From: Thelephora terrestris
Taxonomy: Eukaryota; Basidiomycota; Agaricomycetes; Thelephorales; Thelephoraceae
Direction of reading: 5' to 3'
DNA: 64,000 nucleotides
Assembly: GCA_015956445.1 (NCBI GenBank)
Contig: WIUZ02000004.1
Span: forward strand, 1,364,001 to 1,428,000
The notes beneath the pieces are model-generated. The model searched no databases, was not told the DNA's origin, and worked only from the letters and a program-made list of their open reading frames with translations. Every line of letters starts with the position of its first letter. The first letter of the stretch is position 1. Below are positions 41,033 through 51,794 of the stretch, one piece after another. The translations under genes were made by a program, and so were the position numbers.

Positions 41033-42708
41033 TCATCTGCCGTTGCCTGGGGCCGAAGACGACGAGTTTCGATTAAAGGGATTCGAAGGGGATTCCGATA
41101 TTTTACGGGGGGACCTATCCAGCCAGGTCCTCGTGCCATGGGGATTAGAGAGGCTTGTAGACGACATCGAGGGCTCAAACCCGGATTCATGTTGGGGTGA
41201 TTGGATCGAGGGGGAAGATCCGAAATTATGTGTGGTGGCCAAGTATAGGGGTTCAGGGGGGATCAAGGGCACATCGGAATTCGCGGAGGCGCCCCGACTA
41301 TGGCCTTGTCCTTGATTTGGCACGAAGGTCGGGAGGTCGTTTGAATAGATAGACCCTTCGCTACGGATGGTCATGGTGTCTCCGCTCCCATCGCGTGATC
41401 GGAGTACGGCTTTGCTTCCAGAGGCGATGTTTTGCTGACCAGAGGAAGAACCCATCACATCGTCGATGATGTTGGACAAATTGATATTCGAGCTCGCAAG
41501 GATGGGGTCGACCAATCTACTGCTGTCGCTGGGGGGTGGCCAGACCCCTCCCTCATGGAAGATAGAGCCAGTATCTGAAGCCCGAGGCCGAAGTAAGCGG
41601 GGACTCTGGTCAGAGCTGCCGCTACGCAAAACGTTGGAATATGGACTCTCAACGCGACGAATGCTAGAGGGAAGTGGGGTCGGTGCATTGGAGGTTTGGC
41701 GCGAGTAAGCGTAATCGTCGTCGAGATCTTCGCCAGCTAAGAGCATAGTTCGTGGCTTCGGCTCTGACGTTGGGAAAAAACCCTTCTTTTTGCTCTGATG
41801 CCTGCGGTAGAACAGAACAATCGCCGCGACCAAAATGAGAAGCACGAGCCCGCCAGCAACGCTACCAGCGATAACGGCAGTCTTTTCAGAAGAGGACATT
41901 TCATTGCCAGGGTCACCGATCGTTGTCGGGATCAGTACATATGACTATAAAGGAGTGAGCAGGCGCAGTGAGACAGAGTGGAAGGCATACAGTCGTGGGG
42001 CTCCCGTTGATGGTCAATACGACAGCGCTGGTGATTGTGGTATCTGGGCTGTACGTGAGGGATGTCGAACCCAAGAACCCAAGCGACTGCGACGGCGGCG
42101 GGGTAATTGAGGATCCAGGCGAAGATGTGTAGGAAGGTATTGAGGTAGTCGAACTACTTGCGCGGGAGGTCGTGGAGGGTGGGATTGTAGAGGGTGTCTG
42201 AGACGGAGACTCTGAGGTTGAGGAATTTATCGTGGGGCTTGACCCGTCAGTACTGGTGCTTGGAGGTTGGCTTAAGGAGGGGGATGCAGGGTCCCTACCA
42301 GCGCAAATCAGTGGGCAAATTTTGAGTGACGGGTCTCTGGCACATACGAAGTAGATGGCGTATCCAACGGAAGGGCGGTGGATATGCCAGGACCGCTTAA
42401 CGAGGGAGTGAGGTCTGAAACTTGCCGCGGCTACAAAGCCAAGTTTTTATAATGACTTCTGGTCGAGCGAAAACAACACTTGCCACAAAGATGGGAACAT
42501 TTCCGGTTGGAGTTGAATCAGGAGGATTGGCCAAATAGGCCTCTGCAGCGTGAGTTTGGTGAAGCTGAGCCAGTCGCTGGTATCCTAGACGGGGCGGTTG
42601 ACCAACGACCATGATTGGGGATAGTCCGACTGGCGGGGGGTCGCTGGTCCAGGTAAAGAACAAACAAGGAAAATGGCAAGTGCGGTAAACTAAAGGGGTG
42701 AGCCTCAT
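41033..42708 (-). CDS. Ser/Thr-rich single-pass plasma-membrane protein
   Basis: Exons 42708-42480, 42414-42348, 42294-41991 and 41944-41033 join in phase to 503 residues. An N-terminal ectodomain (TWTSDPPPVGLSPIMVVG) is followed by a long Ser/Thr/Pro mucin-like stalk, then EMSSSEKTAVIAGSVAGG, a membrane helix (LVLLILVAAIVLFY), the stop-transfer RRHQSKKK and a cytosolic tail of about 240 residues. This layout is common in basidiomycete surface sensors of the WSC/mid2-like sort, but there are no Cys-rich WSC repeats here. I do not recognise the tail. The 5' exon is the least certain part: the signal-like stretch from ATG 42708 is weak. Only 106 bp separate this start from the PIMT gene. Confidence 0.7.
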
Positions 42709-42814
42709 GCGCAGCACGTGACTTTACTAGGCTGTGAATGAATTATCAGCGGCCCGACGGATACTTATAATTCCGTTAGCTTGTCTAGAACCACCACCAA
42801 CGTCTTCCCCAATA

Positions 42815-43748
42815 ATGGCCTGGAGATGTAGCGGTTTGACTAATGTCGAACTTATCGAAAACATGTCTAAAAATGGCCTTATCAAGTCAGCAAGAGTTAG
42901 AAATGTGCGCAGGATCTGCCGTCTCGCTGATCATTCGATCACCATACCTGATCCCCTCCTCTCTCCAGGCGATGAAAAAGGTTGACAGAGCGAATTACGT
43001 TCTAGACAAGAGAGAGGCATACGAGGACGCGCCTCAGTAAGCATCAAATTTCTCCTGTTTGAACTACCAACACTTGTTGATCCCGACGGGTGTTAAGGCG
43101 AATCGGTCACGGTGCAACGATCTCCGCCCCGCACATGCACGCTCATGCGTCAGAATATCTACTGACCTACCTCCAACCCGGATCGAAGGTCCTAGACGTC
43201 GGTAGCGGCTCGGGCTACCTTACTGCCATATTCCATCATCTCGTTTCTCCTGGGGATGGTCAGCCAGCAGGCAAGGTTGTGGGCATCGATCACATCTCTG
43301 AATTGGTTGACTGGTCCGTCGAGAACCTGAAGAAAGATGGACTTGGCCCAGCACTCGAAAGCAGTCAGATTGAGATGGTAGTGGGGGATGGTAGGAAAGG
43401 TAAACAAATCAAGTAACAAACTTCATGAAACTTCTATTCATCCCTATACGTAGGTCATGTTGCTGCCGGTCCTTACAACTGCATTCACGTCGGAGCAGCT
43501 GCTCCGACGATACCCCAGGAACTAATCGACCAGTTGGCTCAGCCCGGGAGGCTCTTCATTCCCGTTGGTACCGGAGTTCAGGAGATCATTCAAATCGACA
43601 AGGATGACAGTGGAAGAATCAACCAAAAACGCCTCTTCGGGGTCACGGTACATTAATTTTGTTCCCTCTGCACATTTGACCTAACTCATCCCTCCACCAG
43701 TACGTTCCTTTGACAGACCAAGACAAACAAAGGCGATCTCCTCACTGA
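42815..43748 (+). CDS. PCM1: Protein-L-isoaspartate O-methyltransferase
   Basis: Exons 42815-42904, 42969-43036, 43098-43399, 43454-43647 and 43701-43748 give 233 residues. Seen: [28 protein letters not shown], the family signature [23 protein letters not shown] motif [16 protein letters not shown], and [16 protein letters not shown]. The enzyme methylates isoaspartyl residues in aged proteins so they can be restored. Length is usual for the family. The donor at 42905 (GTGCGC) was chosen because it gives [15 protein letters not shown], matching the family spacing; GTTAGA nine bases earlier is an alternative. Complete, cytosolic. Confidence 0.93.
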
Positions 43749-44033
43749 TTGAGGTGCACCTGATAAGTCGTGTAGCACCACAGATCAGGCTCCAATGTAC
43801 GATAAATGCCATGAAGTATATTATCCGACTTTACCTTTCGACCACCAAGCCCAACTCATGACCCTCGTCGACAGTGGACGCCCTGAATACCCGTGATTGA
43901 CTCTGATCGGCGATCGGTCCATTCGGCTACGGTTAAACACACATTGGGCGTTCGGATTGCCGCTTAGGTTTCGAGCCGTCAAACACTCAGAAAGTCGTGG
44001 AGATAATCCTTAATGCACACGAAAGTACCAATG

Positions 44034-45555
44034 TTAGAAATACCTCCTCACCACGCCATCGTCTCCTGCAGTCCAAATAGCCGCGTTTTCGGTTACCCTC
44101 ACCATCCTCACAGCATCGCAATCCGAGCCTATCAGCTCGGTATGGACCCGAGGTCCATCCGGCCGAACACCGGCGACGTAAGGCAAACCGTCCTCTGTAG
44201 CAATAACGAGCTCCGTTTCAGTCGGAGGACCACTTATTCCGAGGCTTTCGATGGACGCCCGGTTCCGCGCGAAAGAAGTCAATGGAGCCGATAACTGTCG
44301 AGTGTCGAACACCGTGACCACCCCATCAGCGGAGCCCGTTACGAGCATGTCGTGGGCGGCGGAATAAGATATGGAGTTTAGTGCTCGCTTCCCGACCTCG
44401 TAGCTGTGCACCGATTTCTTGGCCGCAAGGTCAAAGACCTCGAAGGATCCACTTTGCAGAGCAGCGAAAACGACCTTCCCCGTGGTCTCGACCTCCCGTG
44501 GGTCGATAAATGCGCTAGCTTGCGAGGCTGATTCCGTTGGGTGGTCTTCCCCGTCGGGATGCGGTCGCCCGAACACTGAGTTTCCTGTTTCGCCCAAACT
44601 GATTGCGTTGATGCCCGTCCACCCCGCCGAACCGAGAGCATTAATCGACTTTCCACCGCTGACATCCCATAATCTGATGGTGCCGTCCTAAATAAGAGCG
44701 TCAACATGCGGCCCAACCAATCTGCATGAAGCACGCTTGACGAACCTTCGCAGATGATAACACATTCCTCCCTTTTGATACGATTGCCGTGTCCGTGACA
44801 ACACGAGTGTGCCCCTTGAGGGTTCGGACAGGAGACACGGGATCGGCAGCTTCAACTTGCTCAGCTGGAAGGATGTTGAGTGTGAAATCCGCTCCTGCAG
44901 TCAGAAGCACCCGCGAGGACGGAAAGAACCGCAGCGAGGACACATAGGATACGTGGACGTTTGGGATCACGTTCTGGAACTTCTTCGTGGGCACGGATGT
45001 AGATTCTAATATCACCGACCCGTTCTCGTACCCAGTGGCGATTTGCGACCCGTCTGGGGATACATCAAAAGCGGTTATTTTGGTTGGCTGTACCGCAAAG
45101 CCGGTCAGAAAGTGGTGACATCGGTAAAGCTGTAGGTACATACGATCTGCGGGTTCGAATTTGTTTTTGGAGAACGAAATGTTCTACTCGGAACGACCAC
45201 TCTCGTTTTTGTGACGCCCAACTGCGGACAAGAAACAAGATACGAGTGCTTGACAAGCGAAAAGGGGTCCCCAGGTTTGAGAGCCTGAGGCGGGACGGAG
45301 ATTGGATCCGAGGCGTACCTGGTCTCCGCGTTCAATTTCAACGCCATCTCTCCCCTTGAGCAAGACGAGATGACGGTCCTTCTCGTCAAGTTCTGCCCGT
45401 ACCTTGCCATGAACCGAAGGTTCGTTGTGGTGATAACATGATATCCAGAAATCGTCAGAGGGTACTGTCCCCTCTCGAACGTCCGTCATGACAGCCTCGA
45501 AATCATGCTGCACCGTGGTGATAGATAAGAAAATATGGTTCGCAGTCGTGCTCAT
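44034..45555 (-). CDS. WD40-repeat protein, PAAF1/Rpn14-like
   Basis: Exons 45555-45319, 45221-45144, 45087-44746 and 44687-44034 give 436 residues. WD-type blades can be picked out: ITAFDVSPDGSQIATGYENG, VSSLRFFPSSRVLLTAGADF, LKGHTRVVTDTAIVSKGRNV, DGTIRLWDVSGGKSINAL, and later SYSAAHDMLVTGSADGVVTV with FDTRQ, ending AAIWTAGDDGVVRRYF. Layout and the early non-WD segment suggest PAAF1/Rpn14, a chaperone of the 19S proteasome base ATPases, but WD40 proteins are hard to place by eye. The second exon (LGVTKTRVVVPS...) is the least certain. Confidence 0.72.
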
Positions 45556-45836
45556 GGCGAGTATGTGCAATAGATATGACTCAAGCACGGATCGGAAGCA
45601 AAAGGAGATGCGGAAGTGAAGGTGTGGTGTGTTTAGGTTGCGATTGCGCATACTTAGTATGGTAGAATACTGTGTAAATCACGAGCTGATCGGCATACGC
45701 GTACATGCACACTTGGAAAAGAAAACCAGGAGCAGCCAGCGAACAAGGGAATAGGGTTGTCAGAAAACCTAGTGTCGACCTCCAAGCCTCGAAAAGACCT
45801 TGAGAACAATGGACGCGAAAGTTGAGATGAGCTTCG

Positions 45837-46757
45837 TCAGGCGAAAATCATCTTGTTGGTATCGCCGCCAATGTGAGGTACGGCGGCGCGGTATTGGTCT
45901 ATCTCCTCATCGAGGTCTTTGGCGGTGGCTCGCTTTTTGGTCAAACGCGCCGGCCCCTTTCGGGTCTTCTTCCTCTTTGTTGGAACAGCCTTCGGTTTTG
46001 TGACAACCTCTGCAGGGGGCGCTGGAGCCTTCTGAGTTTGCTGTTTTGGACCTTTAGGCCTACAAAACGGGTCCAAATGCACGGTCAATATGAACAGCAC
46101 TAGAGCGTGCGCTCTGGCGGAGGGAGAGGCTCTTACGGGGCAGGGCCTTTTACCGGTGCTATATTCATCCTTTCCAGCAGAGACATCGGCCGTGATGACT
46201 GAGACGGTACTACTTTCGTTGCTGGTGAACTTTTCGGAGGGATTGCCGCGTCCTTGTTCACGATAACTTCTACCCTCAACGGTCGTTCTGACACCATAGG
46301 TGTGAAGCAGCAACTTGGAGACAGGTCAAGCCACTCACTGTTGTCCACGAATCGTCCGTCATATTTATCAGCGGCCAAAGTCGCGTCAGCGTCTCTCTGA
46401 AAACCAACCAAAGCCATTCCCTTCGGCAATCCCTTGTCGTTATAAAACAGGATGACCTCTTTCGTAGGCCCGACAGTCTTGTTGAATAGATCCTTCGCGT
46501 CGTGAACACGTCAGTCTCAAGTTCAAGGAGTCGACGAGTCGCTTGTAACCTACAGAAACCTCTTGGAGGGTCACATCTGGCGGCAACCGGCTGATGAGGA
46601 TCTTGCTGCCAGGCTCTTTGGTAGTGTGTGGCGTTCCGGACCCGCTACGGTCGCCACCCTTCCACGCAGGAGATGGCCCCTGAGCTTGCGCTCCGATGAC
46701 AGCCCTCTTCGCAGTACGATAAGCGTGTATCCTGCTATGATGACCTCCTGGCGACAT
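45837..46757 (-). CDS. ALY/REF (Yra1)-like RRM export adaptor
   Basis: Exons 46757-46554, 46492-46339, 46287-46137 and 46059-45837 give 243 residues. A basic N-terminus leads to one RRM: SKILISRLPPDVTLQEVSDL, FNKTVGPTKEVILFYNDKG, PKGMALVGFQRDADATLAAD, and RPLRVEVIV. The C-terminal part is Lys/Pro-rich (KRKKTRKGPARLTKKRATAK) and ends with LDEEIDQYRAAVP, resembling the C-terminal helix by which Yra1/ALY binds the helicase Sub2. It would act in the nucleus in TREX-linked mRNA export. Family assignment rests on the RRM plus the C-terminal LDxEIxxY-like helix. Confidence 0.8.
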
Positions 46758-46950
46758 TGTCAACACAAGGAGAGTTGTTGATCGGAACCGGACTGTTCCA
46801 GATCGAGAAAGAGGAATCCGAAGTCAAAATAGGCATACTTGACTGGCGCGACTGTTACAGACGTGATCGATATCGTGTTACGGTAAAAATACAAGAGTCA
46901 AGAGAAAAAGAAAAGCGATAGAGAAACTACACTACACTCGTCGACGCGTC

Positions 46951-48736
46951 TTAATTGCCGACACCGTTGCCTCGCTCGAGGTCAGATGGGGTGAGCTGTT
47001 CAGCCCTACTCCTTGACGGTCCCCGAGGGAAAAGCGGCCTCGTGACCATTGCGGTAAGCCTCGACATCGCGGAGGTGTTATTGCTATCGTTGATTTGAGG
47101 ATTCGCCTCCCGAGCGTCGTCCGCCTTAGCTTCGGTTTCTTGCTTTGGTGGCGCGGCCGTCGTAATCCTGAGAAGTGAAGTATACGCTGACGTATAATAT
47201 ATCAGTTGTCGGTCAAAGCAAGTAAAAGAATGAAACTCACGTTGTCGGCATACGGGGCAGAACCACCCCTTGGCCCTCCTCTTCCTTCTGTTGCCGCCCT
47301 GGGTTTGATTGAGTTGAGCTTGGGCCGTGGACCCTGGGGCCTCGTCTTGCGGTCCAGGGGCCTCTGTGGTCCCAGCATTGATCTCGTTATTGTCCCCAGT
47401 GGGAGCGGGCTCCGTTTCCGTGTGAGTAATCGCACCCCCAGCGCCAAATTCGACCATGTTGACTGCGCACTCGCGGCACGCGACCAAATGGCGGCAGGGC
47501 AAAAGTACGACCTCGCGCGGCGAGGAAAGGCAGACGAGACATTCAGATGTAGGCTCATCGTCCGTTGGCGGAGCAATAGGAGGGTAAGTATGACTGGCAT
47601 CAGAGGGCGGATGGGGGATCTGAGTGTTCTGTGAAGATAGACCGTAGATCTCATGAAGGTGGAAAGTGTGGGGTCCAATCTGGAAGAGGGTGAGGGCTAT
47701 ACGACCACAGATACCCTGGATTACTCACCGTTGCCTCCCTTTTGACCACATGGACGATCCAAGGGCGCTTATCCTCCTCACTCTCGGGAGGGGCCACTCC
47801 GGTGCGAACGACATGGAGATAGGTCAGTTGCTCGTTGGCGGATGCGAAGCTGTGGCCGTCCTCGTCCAAGGCGGCGAGTTTGATGATGAGCCTAACACCC
47901 TCCTCCTTTGTACCGTGGGGGCTCGCATCGTTGGAAGCGGGGGGCTCGGCGTCGACGACCGCCAATGCAGGACCAGATATGGATTGTGTCCGGTGAGACT
48001 TACGACCAATGAAGTCGGCGAACCTCTTCTTTTTGGCCATATGGGTGTTTCCCTGTTGGTTGTTTGTTTCCTTCCCTTCTGACTTGGCCTCAGGGGCAGG
48101 GCGGTCAACCTTGTCAACATCGTCTAGATTATCGAGCTCTAAAACGGCGCCGTGTTCCAATCCCAGCATTTGACAGAAACCTCCATCGGCGACGGTATCG
48201 AAGATAGAAACCTTGGTAGAGCCACTGGTGGAGGGGGTATCCTTCGCGAGTGGGTGACCAGGAGAGAGGACGACATAAACCCGGATGCCGCACTTCGGAG
48301 CATCACAGTCGTACTCGAATTCTAATCCGTGAGCGTGGAGGGGCTGCTCGGCGTTAGATGTGTCATCGGCTGCGGAAGGAGTGAGAGGGGAAAGTCGAAG
48401 ACTGGGTCGCTTGAGGTTCACAAGAGCTTGAAGGGTGGTTGTCGGTTGGGAAGCCTGGTAGACACCGTCAGTCTCGAAGACAAAGAGCAGGACGAATGTA
48501 TATAGTACCTCCTTGCTCTTAGCAACCCAACTCTTGACGATCTCTGGTGTCAACTCATCGACCACGGTCTTGTCCTGCGATATCTCGGTCCACTCAGGGC
48601 CCGACGAGACGATCCCTATGTTAGGGCCAAAGAGGGTGTCATGCTTCTTTTGAGGCCGAGTTGCGTCCTTGGGGACAGTTTCATTCTCCCGAACACCGGT
48701 TGTGTCATTGGTGGCATCTGGTCGATGAGTGGACAT
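46951..48736 (-). CDS. Mahogunin-like RING E3 ubiquitin ligase
   Basis: Exons 48736-48509, 48454-47729, 47679-47241 and 47186-46951 give 542 residues. The middle has FEYDCDAPKCGIRVYVVLSP, typical of the MGRN1/RNF157 domain ahead of RING, and IGPHTFHLHEIYGLSS. The RING is CLVCLSSPREVVLLPCRHLV, then CRECA, and after a long low-complexity insert, FCPVCRQPYTSLLRI. The insert of about 60 residues between Cys pairs is unusual in length. The first intron (48455-48508, 54 nt) has no stop and is a multiple of three, so an 18-residue hydrophobic insert would result if it were kept. Predicted to ubiquitinate membrane or trafficking cargo; substrates unknown. Confidence 0.85.
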
Positions 48737-49073
48737 TGCAGTTGCTGCGCGTGAGGCCCGAGAGTCGGTGCGGGCGAGGTAAGGGGAGACTTGGATGGAC
48801 CTGGTGCGATTCCAGGTGGCGTATTGGTGGGTGTCTAAGAGGTAAAAGGAAGAGTGGAGCTGGAGGGGAATGTGTTACAGATGGCGGGGAAACTCACACC
48901 AAGAGCTCGCTAATGATCCCATGTGGTCGGCTTCGTGATGACCGATGGTAACCTCCTCACATAAACATACCCACGTTTCCGGAAACAATAGCGATTGATA
49001 AATGCCATGTGTATGGCCTACATAACTTCATGCGATTTGTGTGAAACGAAAGCAACAATACAACTAAAACAGC
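48737..49073. other. Intergenic region
   Basis: Upstream of the RING gene and downstream of the uL15 gene, both on the minus strand. No gene is supported. Confidence 0.4.
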
Positions 49074-49694
49074 TCAGGCAATAAGCTTCACTACACCACC
49101 AGCTTCCTTGATTTTTTTCCTGCAAGAAGATAGGATTGGTGATCAATTGTTGCCGGATAAGCAGGCCTGATAATCGGAACTCACTCAGCCTTTACTGAGA
49201 CAAATCGGGCCTTGACGATGAACGGTAAGTTGGGTAGCCTGGGTTCAGGAATCAGTGGTGACCCAAAAACCACGCGTGCATTCTCGATACATACTTTCCA
49301 TTGCCCAAAACCTTGCCGTAACCATGTAGGAGGGTATCAATCACTGGGACGACCTCGGAAGTCTCTGTCAGACCCTCCTGTTCCTCCGCAGGAACCAATG
49401 ACCACAGTTTGTCGACGTTGATGATCGGTCGCCAGTACTTGTTCCTTGTTAAGTGGAAGTGCCGCATACCAACTTTTCCGAAGTAACCGGGGTGATACTT
49501 GTCAAAGTTGATCCTGGAAAATTATCGGTCAACCCCCAAAGCCGAAGTCCAACTAAAGAGCGAGCGTACCTGTGGTGGTGCATACCACCAGCAAGACCAC
49601 GACCTCCAGGGTGCTTTCTGTGCTTTCCTACACGCCCCTTTCCTGCTGATACATGGCCGCGGTGTTTTCTTGTGTTTGAGAATCGGGTAGGCAT
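49074..49694 (-). CDS. RPL28: 60S ribosomal protein uL15 (L27a/L28)
   Basis: Exons 49694-49570, 49513-49295, 49238-49185 and 49119-49074 give 147 residues. It starts [20 protein letters not shown] and carries [15 protein letters not shown] and [20 protein letters not shown], then [15 protein letters not shown] and [20 protein letters not shown], ending AGGVVKLIA. This is the universally conserved uL15 protein of the large subunit, Rpl28 in yeast. Complete and of normal length. It shares a 409-bp divergent promoter with RPB11. Confidence 0.97.
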
Positions 49695-50103
49695 TTCCTG
49701 TGTTTGTCGTTAGTCCTTGGGTACATCCAAACGTCGGAGTCGTCATCCATCCAATCCGCCCGTTCCGCCAACACGATAGCGGCGTTAATCGCACGCCAGT
49801 AGCTAGAACAGGCGTCTGGGATGGAATCAACGACTCGTGGGGCACATACCCTAAGATTTTATGGGCCGTTGTCTTGATGGGCCGTTTACTGAGGATGAGG
49901 GATTGTGGACCGGCAAACTCCGAAGATCCTCTTCCCTTTCCCACACACTGAGTGAGTACCTCCACCTCATGTCTTACTTCACATGATGCAGGCTTCAATG
50001 CCAAACATTTATTGTCTGTGAATTCAGCGATGATCACACTCGTGTTCTGAAACCTTGCTCTCGTTTTGCTTCACCGGCATCGACTGATCACCTTCAGGTC
50101 AAG
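49695..50103. promoter_or_regulatory. Divergent promoter region uL15/RPB11
   Basis: The 409 bp between two housekeeping genes read in opposite directions. No TATA-like word is obvious. It holds short pyrimidine-rich runs near both starts, as usual for ribosomal protein genes in fungi. Confidence 0.4.
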
Positions 50104-50636
50104 ATGAACGCGCCAGCGCGTCACGAACTTTACGTCCTCGAGGAAGGCGAAAAGCCGTAGGTTATGTGATCGTTGAATGTGGATCTCCCGAATCATCGCC
50201 CACAGAGTTGAGGTAACAGATGACACCAAGATTCCCAACGCTGCTACGATCAAGGTCGTGAAGCAAGACCATACTTTGGCTAATATGGTCCGGGGGTACG
50301 TCTGATGTCCAGTTTTGTCCGCGTCCCGGCGTTGAGGTTTGACTCAGGGAGCTCTTGAAGATGGACAATGTTCTTTTCGCTGGTTACAAGGTCCCGCACC
50401 CCCTCCACCCTTACTTCCTAATCAAACTCCAGACGGACGGGTCAGAAACACCAGTGAAGGCTCTAGGTCAAGCGTGCACCAAGCTTATCGGTGATCTGTC
50501 TTCTCTGGAGCAAAAGTTCCAGCGCGAGTTCTCGTTCAAGGACGCCAGAGTTGACGGTCCTATTGGTGACGATCCCTATGGCACAGGTCCTGGAGGACAA
50601 GCCTGGGGCACTAACCGCGACTACTTGGACTTTTGA
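50104..50636 (+). CDS. RPB11: RNA polymerase II subunit Rpb11
   Basis: Exons 50104-50156, 50206-50295 and 50348-50636 give 143 residues. Seen: MNAPARHELYVLEEGEKP, then DTKIPNAATIKVVKQDHTLA, NMVRGELLKMDNVLFAGYKV, PHPLHPYFLIKLQTDG and TPVKALGQACTKLIGDL. These are the alpha-subunit-like dimerisation motifs by which Rpb11 pairs with Rpb3 in assembling Pol II. Relative to yeast (120 residues) it has a Gly-rich C-terminal extension (DDPYGTGPGGQAWGTNRDYL). Confidence 0.96.
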
Positions 50637-51794
50637 TTTCGGTTCTCGTTACTCGTGTGTATGATTTACATTTGACAATTCAACGCGTGCACCACACACC
50701 CCCAGCTCTTGACGTTCGTTCGTCTTTCTTCTGGGGTTTAGTCTCCTGTTTGTTGGTCCGCCTTTCAACCCCACCTGTGATCTCCTTTCCTGCGCAGGTG
50801 TGCTCATCAACAGGATGTTCCCATGCACCCATGCTGGAATGTTGTTCTGGAAGTGAGTTCTGTGCCAAACGAGTATCCCCTCCTCCTGACCGCCAGCCAC
50901 CAATGGGTGGGCCACGCTGTTCCCATGCACCCTAAGCACGCCACGCCCCACTCTACTCCACCAGGAGGTCCCTCAGGTTTTGCAACGTAGATGGAGGCTA
51001 ATCACTTGGGCACCCAGATCGCCTGCCTGTCCGCAGCCGGACAGTGTTACTCAGCGCGGTCGCCACGACATCCCCACGCTAACACCAACCTTACGCATGG
51101 CACACCGACCCCGAAGGAGTCCCTTGCCCCCCTAAACGCGGCAATGGTGTGATTAGCCTAACCCACCCACGACGAGCATGTACCTTCTCCCACGCCATCC
51201 TACGGGCGATGACGCGCGCCGTACGGCATTTATCTGCTTTTCCAACTCGTATGACCATTCCTGGGCATTTGAAACGACCTTCCCCGTGTTATTCGGATGC
51301 GGAAACCAACTGTCGACTTTGACCGAGTAGCGAATCATGCGGTGGGCGTGGCTTGCTCGGCGGCGCTCGTTCTCCTCGCTCAAAACACACCTTTCCGCTC
51401 ACCCCGCTGGTGGGACGTTCACCGCCCGTCGTCGATGTAAGTGACAATCGCACTGCCACAACATCGAGGGACATTGGCGGCGCCCGTAACTTAACCGATG
51501 TTGTGTTTCCGATGCAATCTGCGGTTTCCACCTATCCCTCCAAAAACACCTGGAACATGCCAATGGAGCAGCCTATGCTGATGCGAGTATAATCAGGGCG
51601 CCGCCCAACCTTGCGCGCACAAATTTCGTGCGATCCTAGGATTCCGGCGAACCTACCACACAGACTCGCCTGGCGAGGAAAACTCGTGAGCACAGACAGT
51701 ATTTTTCTATAATAGTGGACCAGGGTACCAGGAATCCACCACCCATTATCCGCATTTCGGGTAAATTCAAGCGAAATGGACACAAGCGCACATG
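50637..51794. other. Convergent intergenic region (1.2 kb)
   Basis: 3' flanks of RPB11 and MTG1. TGTTCCCATGCACCC-like words occur twice, near 50816 and 50920. Short frames at 51153-51531 (minus) have no family likeness. No gene is supported. Confidence 0.4.

Noticed and set aside
51153-51531. Two short minus frames between RPB11 and MTG1
   Set aside because: Both are under 85 codons, overlap in different frames, and lack splice-linked neighbours.
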